Shown here piece after piece: positions 1 through 8,238 of a stretch of DNA of 39,446 nt (within the stretch, counting starts at the first letter, position 1; every line of letters starts with the position of its first letter). The notes below the pieces were generated by a model, which ran no database searches, had not been told where the DNA came from, and saw only the letters and a program-made list of their open reading frames with translations. Both the position numbers and the translations under genes were made by a program. The stretch is from JAATGA01 sp047605605 (GTDB lineage: Bacteria; Pseudomonadota; Alphaproteobacteria; Rhodobacterales; Rhodobacteraceae). Location of the stretch: positions 1 through 39,446 of the forward strand of contig JASGFG010000030.1 in assembly GCA_047605605.1 (NCBI GenBank), written 5' to 3'.

Positions 1-2418
1 TGGGAGGTGGCGCAGCTTCTGGCCGCGCATGAGGGACATGACGACCGACTGGCCGAGGCCGCCGACATTGCGCGCGAGGCGGCCGCGATCCTGTCGGACC
101 GCGAGACGCTGCTGGAACAGGCGACGGGCGACGCCGCGCGGCTGTCGGCGCGCCACCAGTCGGCACAGCGGATGCTGGCCGACACCCGCGCGACACTGGC
201 ACGCGCCGAGGCCGAGGCCGGGCGCGCCCGCGAAACCGTCGCCGCCGCCGATGAGGCGCTGCTGCGCGCAGGCGAGGCACATGAAGCGGCGGTGGAGGCG
301 CAGGAGGCCGCGGTCGCCCTGGCCGAGGAAACCGAAATCGCGCTGGACACTGCCGAACAGGCCCGCGCCGAAACCCAGGTCCGCGAGGCCGAGGCGCGTG
401 CCGCCCGGTCTTCGGCCGAGGGCGAGGCCAATGCGCTGCGCGCCGAAGTGGCGGCGCTGGCCCGGCTGGTCGAACGCGAGGCCAGGGCGGGAAGCCAGTT
501 GCTGGACCGGCTGGAAGTCGAGCCGGGCTATGAGCAGGCGCTTGGCGCCGCCCTGTCGGACGACCTGCGCCAGCCCGAGATCGCCGAGGACCGGCGTTCG
601 GGCTGGGCACGCCTTGAAGCCTATCCCGACCCGCAAGACCTGCCGCACGGGGCAGAGCCGCTGGCAACCCGCGTGCGGGCGCCCGAGGTTCTGGCGCGGC
701 GGCTGTCGCAGATCGGGCTGGTCGGCCGCGACCGGGGCGCGGCGCTGCAACCGCTGTTGCGGCCGGGCCAGCGGCTGGTCAGCCGCGAGGGCGACCTGTG
801 GCGGTGGGACGGGTTCCGGTCCGCCGCCGAGGATGCGCCTTCGGCCGCGGCCCTGCGCCTGCAACAGCTGAACCGGCTGGTGCAGCTGAAGCGCGACCTG
901 GAGGAGGTGGCCGCCCGTGCGGAAGGCGCATCGCGCGCGCATGAATCGCTTCAGGCCCGCCTTGCCGAACTGGCGCGCGCCGATCAGCTGGCGCGCGAGG
1001 CCCGCCGCTCTGCCGACCAGCGCGTGACCGAGGCGAACCGCGCCGCCGCACGGGCCGAGGCCGACCGCTCCATCGCCGCGGGCAAGCTGGAGGCGGCACG
1101 ACTGGCGGTCACGCGGTTCGACGACGAATCCATGGCCGCACGGATGCGCCTGCGCGAAGCCGAAACCGCGCTGGAGGATCTGGGCGATCTGGACACCGCC
1201 CGCGATCAGGTGGAAGCCACCAAGCTGGCCGTCGAGGCGGCGCGGCTGGCCATGCTGACCCGCCGGTCCGCGCATGACGAATTGCGGCGCGAGGGCGAGG
1301 CGCGGATCAGGCGCCGGCAAGAGGCGCAAAAGGAATTGTCCGGCTGGCGGCACCGCCTGGACACCGCCGAAAAGCGCGGCGCGGAACTGGCCGAGCGACG
1401 GGCCGCGACCGAGGAGGAACTTGCCGAGGCCAGCGCCGCGCCCGAGGAAATCGCCATCCGGCGGGACGAACTGACCGAGGCGATCGGAACGGCCGAGACC
1501 CGACGCCGCGCCGCCGCCGATGCGCTGGCCGCGGCCGAGGCCGACCTGCGCAGCGCCCAGGACACCGAGCGCGAGGCCGAGCGTGCCGCGGGCGAATCGC
1601 GCGAGGCCCGCGCCCGCGCCGAGGCCCGCATGGATGCCGCGCGCGAAACCGTCGCCTATGCGGCCGAACGCATCGCCGAAGAGGCCGAAACTACGCCGGA
1701 CCTGCTGCTGAAGCATCTGGGAACCGATCCCGACGCCATGCCCGATGCCGAAACACTCGACATCGAGGTGCAGCGGCTGAAACGCCAGCGCGAGGCGCTT
1801 GGCGCGGTGAACCTGCGCGCCGAGGAGGACATGAAGGCCGTCGGCGGCGAGCATGAAACCCTGATGCGCGAAAAGCTGGATCTGGAAGAAGCGATCCGCA
1901 AGCTGCGCGCCGGGATCGCCGGCCTGAACCGCGAGGGGCGCGAGCGGCTGCTGACCGCGTTCGAGCAGGTGAACGCCAATTTCGGCACGCTGTTCACCCA
2001 TCTGTTCGGCGGCGGCGAGGCGCGGCTGGTTCTGGTTGAATCCGACGACCCGCTGGAGGCGGGGCTGGAGATCATGTGCCAGCCGCCGGGGAAAAAGCTG
2101 TCCACGCTGTCACTTTTGTCGGGCGGCGAACAGACGCTGACGGCGCTGTCGCTGATCTTTGGCGTCTTCCTGGCCAATCCCGCGCCGATCTGCGTGCTGG
2201 ACGAGGTGGATGCCCCGCTGGACGACGCCAACGTCACCCGGTTCTGCGACCTGCTGGACGAGATGACGCGGCGGACCGAGACCCGGTTCCTGATCATCAC
2301 CCACCATGCCGTGACAATGGCGCGGATGGACCGGCTGTTCGGGGTGACGATGCAGGAACAGGGCGTCAGCCAGCTGGTCTCGGTCGACCTGAAGAAAGCC
2401 GAGGCGCTGGTGGCCTGA
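1..2418 (+). CDS. smc: Chromosome segregation ATPase SMC (5'-truncated by the window edge)
   Basis: The frame is open from base 1, so the N-terminal head with its Walker A lies outside the window. About 805 of the usual ~1150 residues are present. Counting from codon 7-9, there is Ala/Glu/Arg-rich coiled coil to about 155, a globular hinge at about 160-275, a second long coiled coil to about 640, then the C-terminal ATPase head. The head carries the ABC signature LSGGE (704-708) and a Walker B ending CVLDEVDAP (DE at 732-733). SMC dimers bind ScpA/ScpB and organise the nucleoid. The architecture excludes RecN, and the Rhodobacteraceae-type short hinge is clear. Identification is firm; the true start cannot be seen. 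Confidence 0.95.
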   Translation, partial: WEVAQLLAAHEGHDDRLAEAADIAREAAAILSDRETLLEQATGDAARLSARHQSAQRMLADTRATLARAEAEAGRARETVAAADEALLRAGEAHEAAVEAQEAAVALAEETEIALDTAEQARAETQVREAEARAARSSAEGEANALRAEVAALARLVEREARAGSQLLDRLEVEPGYEQALGAALSDDLRQPEIAEDRRSGWARLEAYPDPQDLPHGAEPLATRVRAPEVLARRLSQIGLVGRDRGAALQPLLRPGQRLVSREGDLWRWDGFRSAAEDAPSAAALRLQQLNRLVQLKRDLEEVAARAEGASRAHESLQARLAELARADQLAREARRSADQRVTEANRAAARAEADRSIAAGKLEAARLAVTRFDDESMAARMRLREAETALEDLGDLDTARDQVEATKLAVEAARLAMLTRRSAHDELRREGEARIRRRQEAQKELSGWRHRLDTAEKRGAELAERRAATEEELAEASAAPEEIAIRRDELTEAIGTAETRRRAAADALAAAEADLRSAQDTEREAERAAGESREARARAEARMDAARETVAYAAERIAEEAETTPDLLLKHLGTDPDAMPDAETLDIEVQRLKRQREALGAVNLRAEEDMKAVGGEHETLMREKLDLEEAIRKLRAGIAGLNREGRERLLTAFEQVNANFGTLFTHLFGGGEARLVLVESDDPLEAGLEIMCQPPGKKLSTLSLLSGGEQTLTALSLIFGVFLANPAPICVLDEVDAPLDDANVTRFCDLLDEMTRRTETRFLIITHHAVTMARMDRLFGVTMQEQGVSQLVSVDLKKAEALVA

Positions 2419-2708
2419 CCAGCGGCGGCGATTTTCCGCCGAAGGCACGAACACTGGGGCCACTTTCGCCCCGGTTGTGGAAAGGGTGCGGACGCCCGAT
2501 CGCCAAACAAAAGGCAACATCTTGGTTTCAAATGAATTTTCTTCCAGGTTTGACAAGATGTCGGACCGGCCCTGTTGCATTGACCCTTTCGGGAGGGTCG
2601 TTCATAACGGCGTTAAATCGGTCAGCCGTCTGGACATATCGGCGGGACGCCATCCCCTTGACCGGACTGGCCGGCCTTGCCGCGGCAAAGCAGAAGGAAT
2701 TGCCCGAC
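2419..2708. other. Intergenic region between smc and the heptose operon
   Basis: This 290-base stretch has no credible gene. It holds a short GGCGG...CCGCC inverted repeat just after the smc stop (about 2424-2440) without a T-run, so only a weak terminator candidate. It then has locally AT-richer sequence (about 2500-2560) and a sigma70-like promoter at 2580-2608 for gmhA. The open frame running through it into gmhA is not a plausible N-terminal extension, because the gmhA family starts at the methionine at 2709. Confidence 0.6.
2580..2608 (+). promoter_or_regulatory. Predicted sigma70 promoter of the gmhA operon
   Basis: TTGACC (2580-2585) and CATAAC (2603-2608) are separated by exactly 17 bases, a near-consensus arrangement for a high-GC alphaproteobacterium. 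Transcription would start near 2615, giving a leader of about 94 bases. The spacer contains a 6-bp inverted repeat, GACCCT (2582-2587) and AGGGTC (2594-2599), which could be a repressor operator. Prediction only. Confidence 0.5.
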
Positions 2709-3293
2709 ATGCAGAATTCCGCAGCCCTGTCGGCCGAGATACGGGACCATGCCGCCGTCATCCGCGCCGTGGCGCAGGACGAGGCGCTGCTGTCCGCACT
2801 GGACCGGGCCTGCGAAATCTGCGTTGGCGCGCTTGGCTCGGGCAGAAAGCTGCTGTTCTGCGGGAATGGCGGGTCCGCCGCGGATTGCCAGCATCTGGCG
2901 ACGGAACTGACCGTGCGTTTCACCCGCGACCGCCGCGCCCTTGCTGCGATCGCGCTGACGACCGACACCTCGGCCCTGACGGCGATCGGGAACGATTTCG
3001 GCTTTGACCACCTGTTTTCGCGCCAGGTCGAGGCGCTGTGCCAGCCGGGCGATGTGCTTTTGTGCTTTTCGACCTCGGGGCATTCCCGCAATGTGATCCT
3101 TGCGGTCGAGGCGGCGCGGGCACGGGGTGCCGAAGTGATCTTTTTCGGCGGCAAGGACGGCGGCGCACTGCGCGGCATGGCGAGCGTGCCGCTGGTCGTG
3201 CCCAGCGACGTGACCGCCCGCATACAGGAGGTGCATATCCTGTTCGGACATATCCTCTGCGCGCAGATCGAACAGCGCATGGGCCTTGTATGA
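2709..3293 (+). CDS. gmhA: Phosphoheptose isomerase (sedoheptulose-7-phosphate isomerase)
   Basis: A 194-residue single SIS-domain protein, the normal size for GmhA. It converts sedoheptulose 7-phosphate to D-glycero-D-manno-heptose 7-phosphate, the first step of ADP-heptose synthesis. The zinc and catalytic residues known from E. coli GmhA have counterparts: His62 and Glu66 in QHLATE, Gln173 and His181 in the C-terminal helix. The sugar-phosphate loops NGGSAAD (53-59) and STSGHS (121-126) are intact. The start is the ATG at 2709, preceded by AGAAGGA at good spacing. The stop overlaps the next start (ATGA), so hldE is translationally coupled. Cytoplasmic enzyme. Confidence 0.95.
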   Translation: MQNSAALSAEIRDHAAVIRAVAQDEALLSALDRACEICVGALGSGRKLLFCGNGGSAADCQHLATELTVRFTRDRRALAAIALTTDTSALTAIGNDFGFDHLFSRQVEALCQPGDVLLCFSTSGHSRNVILAVEAARARGAEVIFFGGKDGGALRGMASVPLVVPSDVTARIQEVHILFGHILCAQIEQRMGLV

Positions 3294-4750
3294 TGCGGCG
3301 CGACCATTTCTCGAACGGCTTCGGCGCGCGGCGCGTCCTGTGCATCGGCGATGTGATGCTGGACCGTTTCCACTATGGCGAGGTGTCGCGCATCTCGCCC
3401 GAGGCGCCGGTGCCGGTGCTGAAACTGTCGCATACCGAAACCATGCTGGGCGGCGCGGCGAATACCGCGGCGAACATCAGCACCCTGGGCGGAAACGTCG
3501 ATCTGGCCGCCCCCCTGGGCGAGGATGAGGCCGGGCGGGAATTTGCCGAACTGATCCGGGCGAACGGGCGGATGCGGTTTTCAGCAGCCACCGACCCGCG
3601 CGGCACCATCGTCAAGTCGCGCTATTCCGCCAATGGCCAACAGCTTTTGCGCATCGACCACGAGGATCCGACGGCGCTTAGCCCCAATGCCGCGGCCGTG
3701 CTGGAACAGGCGGTGCTGGCCGCCCTTCCCGAATGCGACATCGTGGTGCTTTCCGACTATGCCAAGGGCGCGCTGTCGCCGGCCCTGTGCCAAAGTGTCA
3801 TCGCCGCGGCAAGACGCGCGGGGCGGCCGGTCGTGGTCGATCCCAAGGGAAGCGACTTTTCCCGCTATCGCGGGGCCAGCGTGGTGACGCCCAATGAAAG
3901 GGAACTGGCCGCCGCCCTTGGCCGCGCCCCCGTGGACGATGACGACCTGGCATCTGCCGCCGCGGACCTTGCCCGCCGCTTCGATCTGGGCTGGGTCGCG
4001 GTCACGCGCGGCAGGGACGGCGTCACGCTGGTCGCGGCCGAGGGCGCGGCCTCGCACATCCCCTCTTTCGCGCGCGAGGTGTTCGACGTCTCCGGGGCGG
4101 GGGATTCCTTTGTCGCCGGGCTGGTCTGCGCGCTTGCCACGGGCCAGCCGATGGCGGATGCGGTGCGTTACGGCAATGCCGTGGCCGGGGTTGCCGTCGG
4201 CAAGGCCGGCACCGCCGTCGTCTGGCCGCGCGAGGTGCTGCATCTGCTCGATTCCCATGCAACGACGGAAAAGGTCGACGTGACGCGTGACTATGGCCTT
4301 GCGCGGGACGTGGTGGACGGCTGGCGGGCGGAGGGGCTGCGCGTCGGGTTCACCAACGGGGTCTTCGACCTGCTGCATCGCGGCCATCTGCAAACCCTGC
4401 GCGCTGCACGCCGCCAGTGCGACCGGCTGATCGTAGGCATCAATTCCGACGCTTCGGTGCGGCGGCTGAAAGGCCCCACCCGCCCGGTGCAGGACGAGGA
4501 TCACCGGGCCGAAGTCCTTGCCGCGATGGAAGTGGTCGATCTGGTCGTGATCTTTGACGAGGATACGCCGCTGGACCTGATCCAGACCTGCGCGCCCGAT
4601 TTTCTGGTAAAGGGCGGCGACTATCGGGCCGAGGATGTCGTCGGCCATGATTTCATCCGCAGCCGGGGGGGGCGGGTGATCATCGTGCCGATCCTCGACG
4701 GTTATTCCACCACTGCGCAGGTCGCGCGGATAGGCAGGCCCAATGGCTGA
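3290..4750 (+). CDS. hldE: Bifunctional heptose 7-phosphate kinase / heptose 1-phosphate adenylyltransferase
   Basis: A 486-residue fusion matching full-length HldE. Residues about 10-320 form a PfkB/ribokinase kinase that phosphorylates D-glycero-D-manno-heptose 7-phosphate at C1; the signature GAGD (269-272) holds the catalytic Asp. Residues about 350-480 form a nucleotidyltransferase with the HxGH-type motif HRGH (about 363-366) after TNGVFD, which makes ADP-heptose from the 1-phosphate. Start is ATG at 3290 overlapping the gmhA stop; a second ATG follows directly at 3293. It overlaps the next gene by 8 bases. Together with gmhA and gmhB it gives the complete route to ADP-D-glycero-D-manno-heptose. 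Confidence 0.96.
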   Translation: MMRRDHFSNGFGARRVLCIGDVMLDRFHYGEVSRISPEAPVPVLKLSHTETMLGGAANTAANISTLGGNVDLAAPLGEDEAGREFAELIRANGRMRFSAATDPRGTIVKSRYSANGQQLLRIDHEDPTALSPNAAAVLEQAVLAALPECDIVVLSDYAKGALSPALCQSVIAAARRAGRPVVVDPKGSDFSRYRGASVVTPNERELAAALGRAPVDDDDLASAAADLARRFDLGWVAVTRGRDGVTLVAAEGAASHIPSFAREVFDVSGAGDSFVAGLVCALATGQPMADAVRYGNAVAGVAVGKAGTAVVWPREVLHLLDSHATTEKVDVTRDYGLARDVVDGWRAEGLRVGFTNGVFDLLHRGHLQTLRAARRQCDRLIVGINSDASVRRLKGPTRPVQDEDHRAEVLAAMEVVDLVVIFDEDTPLDLIQTCAPDFLVKGGDYRAEDVVGHDFIRSRGGRVIIVPILDGYSTTAQVARIGRPNG

Positions 4751-5831
4751 ACGCGGGAACCGTTCGCTGCGCGCGGCGGATCAAAGCCTGGGTCCGGCGA
4801 TCCTGGGGATGCTGGGCCTGTTCCGGCGGCGGCGTGCCCTGCCCGACGCGCCCCGGCGGATCGGTCTTTTGTGCGTGGGCGCGCTTGGCGACCTGCTGCT
4901 GTTCAGTTCGGTCATTCCCGCGCTGCGGGCGCGCTTTCCTGCGGCCGAGGTCGTCACCTTCGGGTCGGACGGCAATGCTGCCATTGCCGCGATGCTGGAT
5001 CTTGGCACCTTTGTCCGCCTGCCGATCACCCGGCCCGACCAGGCCGCCCGCGCCATCCGCGCGGCAGGCTGCGATCTGCTGATCGATTCGACGCAATGGG
5101 CCAACCTGCCGCCGATCCTTGCCGCCCTTTCGGGCGCGGCGACGGTCGGCTTCGCCACATCGGGCGCGCGCCGGCGCAGCCATGACCGGACCGCCCCGCA
5201 CAGCAATGCGATCCATGAGATCGAGAACTTCCGTAACCTCGCCCGCCTGACCGGAGCCGGGGAGTTTGCCGCCCCCGCCCTGCGGCTGGACGCAAAGCAT
5301 CACGAGGCTGCGGCAAGGGTGGCCTCGGGCGATTACGCGGTCATCCATGCCTGGCCCGCGGGCACCCGGTCCGAACTGAAGGCCTGGGCGAATGAAAACT
5401 GGGCCGCAGTCGCCGCGCATCTGGCGGGGCGCGGGCTGGATGTGGTCCTGACCGGCGGTCCGGCCGACCTTGCCGCCTCGGCCGGGCTGGCGCAGGCCAT
5501 CGGCGCGCGGGCAAGGGTGATCGACACCGCAGGCCGGCTGCGCCTGCCGGAAACGGCGGCGCTTCTGGCCGGGGCGCGGGTGAACCTGTCGGTCAATACC
5601 GGCGTCATGCACATCGCCGCCGCGGTGGACCGCCCGCTGATCGCGCTGCACGGCCCGACCAATCCGCGCCGATGGGGGCCGATCTCGGCCCGGGCCATCG
5701 ACATCGCCCCGCCGGGCGAGGGCTGCGGCTATCTGAACATGGGGTTTGAATACCCCGAGGCCCCGCCCGACTGCATGGGCCGCATCCGTCCCGAAACCGT
5801 CATCGCCGCCATCGAAACCGCGCTGTCATGA
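4743..5831 (+). CDS. GT9-family glycosyltransferase (ADP-heptose:LPS heptosyltransferase-like)
   Basis: A 362-residue cytoplasmic GT-B enzyme of family GT9 (WaaC/WaaF type). The N-terminal domain opens with RRIGLLCVGALGDLLLFSSVIPAL, the usual dimeric Rossmann start, preceded by a ~35-residue basic leader. The C-terminal domain has the donor-binding stretch SVNTGVMHIAAA with LHGPTNPRRWGP (about 284-312). It would transfer heptose from the ADP-heptose made by its neighbours. It starts 8 bases inside hldE and ends in an ATGA overlap with gmhB. The acceptor, lipid A-Kdo core or another glycan, cannot be told from sequence, so no waaC/waaF symbol is given. Confidence 0.85.
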   Translation: MAERGNRSLRAADQSLGPAILGMLGLFRRRRALPDAPRRIGLLCVGALGDLLLFSSVIPALRARFPAAEVVTFGSDGNAAIAAMLDLGTFVRLPITRPDQAARAIRAAGCDLLIDSTQWANLPPILAALSGAATVGFATSGARRRSHDRTAPHSNAIHEIENFRNLARLTGAGEFAAPALRLDAKHHEAAARVASGDYAVIHAWPAGTRSELKAWANENWAAVAAHLAGRGLDVVLTGGPADLAASAGLAQAIGARARVIDTAGRLRLPETAALLAGARVNLSVNTGVMHIAAAVDRPLIALHGPTNPRRWGPISARAIDIAPPGEGCGYLNMGFEYPEAPPDCMGRIRPETVIAAIETALS

Positions 5832-6346
5832 CATTCGGAACCGTGTTTCTGGACCGCGACGGGACGATCAACCACGATGTCCACTACCTGTCGCGCCCCG
5901 AGGATTTCCGCCTGTGCCCCAATGCGGGCGAAGGTCTGCGCCGGTTGCAGGACATGGGCCTTGCGCTGATCGTCGTGACCAATCAGTCGGGCATCGCGCG
6001 CGGCCTTTTCGACGAGGCGGCGCTGGCCCTTGTCCACGCGCGGATGGTGCGCGATCTTGCCGCCTTTGGCGTGACGCTGACCGCGATCTATCATTGCCCG
6101 CATGGGCCACAGGACGGCTGCGACTGTCGCAAGCCGTTGCCGGGCCTGATCCTGCGCGCCGAGCGCGACCATGGCCGCCGCCCGGCAGTGATGATCGGCG
6201 ATGCACCGCGCGACATCCTGGCCGGAAAGGCCGCTGGCCACGCGACGATCCGCATCGGGGCCGCGAACGATCCGCAGGCCGATTTCACCGCCCGCGACCT
6301 GTTTGACGCCGCGCAGCGGATCGAGACCTGGATGAAGGCATCATGA
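5828..6346 (+). CDS. gmhB: D-glycero-D-manno-heptose 1,7-bisphosphate 7-phosphatase
   Basis: A 172-residue HAD-superfamily phosphatase of GmhB size. Motif I is DRDGT with nucleophile Asp9 and acid/base Asp11; motif II is TNQSG (51-55); the RKP stretch (101-103) and GDAPRD (124-129, Asp125 and Asp129) complete the active site. A zinc loop typical of GmhB is present: Cys90, His92, Cys98, Cys100 (CPHGPQDGCDC). It removes the C7 phosphate between the two HldE reactions. ATGA overlaps on both sides place it inside the operon. Confidence 0.94.
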   Translation: MTFGTVFLDRDGTINHDVHYLSRPEDFRLCPNAGEGLRRLQDMGLALIVVTNQSGIARGLFDEAALALVHARMVRDLAAFGVTLTAIYHCPHGPQDGCDCRKPLPGLILRAERDHGRRPAVMIGDAPRDILAGKAAGHATIRIGAANDPQADFTARDLFDAAQRIETWMKAS

Positions 6347-7185
6347 CCCGCCCGAATTTCCTGTTCATCGGCCCGGACAAGACCGGGTCAAGCTGGATGT
6401 TCCACATCCTGACCCGCCATCCCGACTGTTTCGTGCCTGTGGCAAAGGACATCTATTTCTTTGACCGCTATTATGCGCGCGGCATGAACTGGTATCTGCG
6501 CCACTTCGCCCCCGCGCGCCCCGGTGCCACCGCGGTGGGAGAGCTGTCGCACGACTATCTGTTTTCGCCCGACGCGGCAGAGCGTGTCCGCCGCGACCTG
6601 CCGGATGCGAAGATCGTGCTGTGCCTGCGCAACCCCGTGGAACGGTCCGTCTCGCAGTTCCAGTATCTGCGCCGGGGCGGCGAGGCGGACGGCGATTTCC
6701 TTGCCGCCGTCCGCAGGACGCCGCGGATCGTCGACAACAGCCGGTATCTGGCGCCGGTCGAACACTGGCTGTCGCTTTTCCCCCGCGAACAGGTGAAGAT
6801 CCTGATCTTCGAGGATCTGCGCGCCGACCCCCGCGCCTTTGGCGAGGATCTGCTGCGCTTTCTGGGCCTGCGGACCGATGTGGATCTGCCCTATTCCGAC
6901 CGCGTGCGCGAGGCGGGCATGGCGCGCAACCGGCTGCTGGCGCGGATACTGAAGGCCGGGGCGATGGCGGCGCGCGGACTGGGCCTTGCCAATCTGGTCG
7001 GCCGGGTGAAACACGGCGCGACGGCACAGCTTGCCTATCGCGAGATGAGGCCCGAAGAACGGGTGCAGCTGACGGCGGCGCAGAAACTGGCCTTGTGGCA
7101 GATCTTTGCGGACGAACGGCCAGGGCTGGAACGGATCACCGGGCGCGATCTGTCGCATTGGGTGCCCAGAGCGGAACAGGGGTAG
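6343..7185 (+). CDS. PAPS-dependent sulfotransferase family protein
   Basis: A 280-residue soluble protein with both PAPS-binding signatures of the sulfotransferase family. The 5'-phosphosulfate loop PDKTGSSW lies at 11-18 and the 3'-phosphate motif LRNPVERSVSQF at 95-106, with the conserved Arg96 and Ser104. It resembles bacterial and heparan N/O-sulfotransferase-like carbohydrate enzymes (Sulfotransfer_1/3) more than arylsulfotransferases. Its place between gmhB and a pyruvyl transferase-like gene suggests sulfation of the glycan made by this operon. The substrate is inferred only from context. Confidence 0.85.
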   Translation: MTRPNFLFIGPDKTGSSWMFHILTRHPDCFVPVAKDIYFFDRYYARGMNWYLRHFAPARPGATAVGELSHDYLFSPDAAERVRRDLPDAKIVLCLRNPVERSVSQFQYLRRGGEADGDFLAAVRRTPRIVDNSRYLAPVEHWLSLFPREQVKILIFEDLRADPRAFGEDLLRFLGLRTDVDLPYSDRVREAGMARNRLLARILKAGAMAARGLGLANLVGRVKHGATAQLAYREMRPEERVQLTAAQKLALWQIFADERPGLERITGRDLSHWVPRAEQG

Positions 7186-7190
7186 AAACG

Positions 7191-8237
7191 ATGCGCATCC
7201 TTTACGTCACCACCCGCCAATGGAACCCCGGCGACGAATTCATCCTGCGCGGCAGCCGCCGGATCATGGCGGCCTGCGGCGTGACGGAAACCGTCAGCGC
7301 CATCTACAACAAGAGCCCGCAGACCACCTCGCTTCTGGAAAGCCTGAACTTCTGGAAGCGGCCCTATTACACCTCGCTCTGGTCGTCGGTGGATTTCGCG
7401 CTGAACGTCACGCATTACGACAATTCGTTCAAACGCAACCACGACCTGAACTTCTACGATGCGGTGGTCTTTGCCGGCAGTCCGGCCTGGTATGGCGGGC
7501 GGCTGAAGCCGCTTTACGCCAAGCTGAAGGACTATCGCGGCAAGATCCTGTTCCTGGGCATCGGCACGCCGAACAAGCCGCTGAATCTGTCGGCCGACGA
7601 ACAGGCGGTGCTGCGGCGCGCGACCGTGTTCTGCCGCAACCGGGGGCTGGCCGACAATCTGGGCAAACTGGGGATCGCCGCGCGCTATCTGCCTTGCCCC
7701 GCGCTTCTCTCCTCGCCGGTCGAACGGGCGGCGCCGGTATCCCTGGGGCTGATCGGGCTGGGGTTCAACACCACCCGGAGCCATCGCTATCACCGCATGT
7801 CGGAGGAAAAGTTTCAGGCGCAAAGCCGCATCTTCGACTTTCTGATGTCGCGATACGATTGCCGTATCATCGCCCATTACATCGACGAACTGCCCGAGGC
7901 GACGCGGCTTTATGGGGCCGACCGCATCCGCTATGTCTTTGATGCGGTGGATTATCCGGGCGTCTATTCGGAATATGACTTCGTGGTGTCCAGCCGCGTC
8001 CACGGCTGCGGCATGGCCAGTTCCTGCGCGGTGCCGAACGCGGCGATCACCCATGATGCCCGCGGCGATACCGTGACCGGCTTTCTGTCCGATCGCGTCG
8101 GCGATCTGGCCGGGATGGAGCGTCTGATCGACGACCTCCAGTTCGGGCTGGCCAACCGCAGCGCGGCACTGCGCGCGCACAAGGCGGCGACGCTCGACGC
8201 CTATGTCGCGGCCCTGACCCCCGTTCTGGCGGGCTGA
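7191..8237 (+). CDS. Polysaccharide pyruvyl transferase family protein
   Basis: A 348-residue protein of the polysaccharide pyruvyl transferase family (CsaB/WcaK-like). The N-terminal WNPGDEFILRG (11-21) is the usual G-D-E loop, and the C-terminal S-R-V-H (268-271) in VVSSRVHGCGMASS is the family motif with its conserved His. Members transfer pyruvate from PEP as a ketal to sugar residues, though some have other roles. Start is ATG at 7191, five bases after the sulfotransferase stop; longer readings upstream lie within the sulfotransferase gene. One base separates it from the flippase-like gene. Substrate unknown. Confidence 0.75.
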   Translation: MRILYVTTRQWNPGDEFILRGSRRIMAACGVTETVSAIYNKSPQTTSLLESLNFWKRPYYTSLWSSVDFALNVTHYDNSFKRNHDLNFYDAVVFAGSPAWYGGRLKPLYAKLKDYRGKILFLGIGTPNKPLNLSADEQAVLRRATVFCRNRGLADNLGKLGIAARYLPCPALLSSPVERAAPVSLGLIGLGFNTTRSHRYHRMSEEKFQAQSRIFDFLMSRYDCRIIAHYIDELPEATRLYGADRIRYVFDAVDYPGVYSEYDFVVSSRVHGCGMASSCAVPNAAITHDARGDTVTGFLSDRVGDLAGMERLIDDLQFGLANRSAALRAHKAATLDAYVAALTPVLAG

Positions 8238-8238
8238 C

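Noticed and set aside
2424..2440. Intrinsic terminator after smc
   Set aside because: Short GGCGG/CCGCC stem with the T residues in the loop and no T-run after it; too weak to list.
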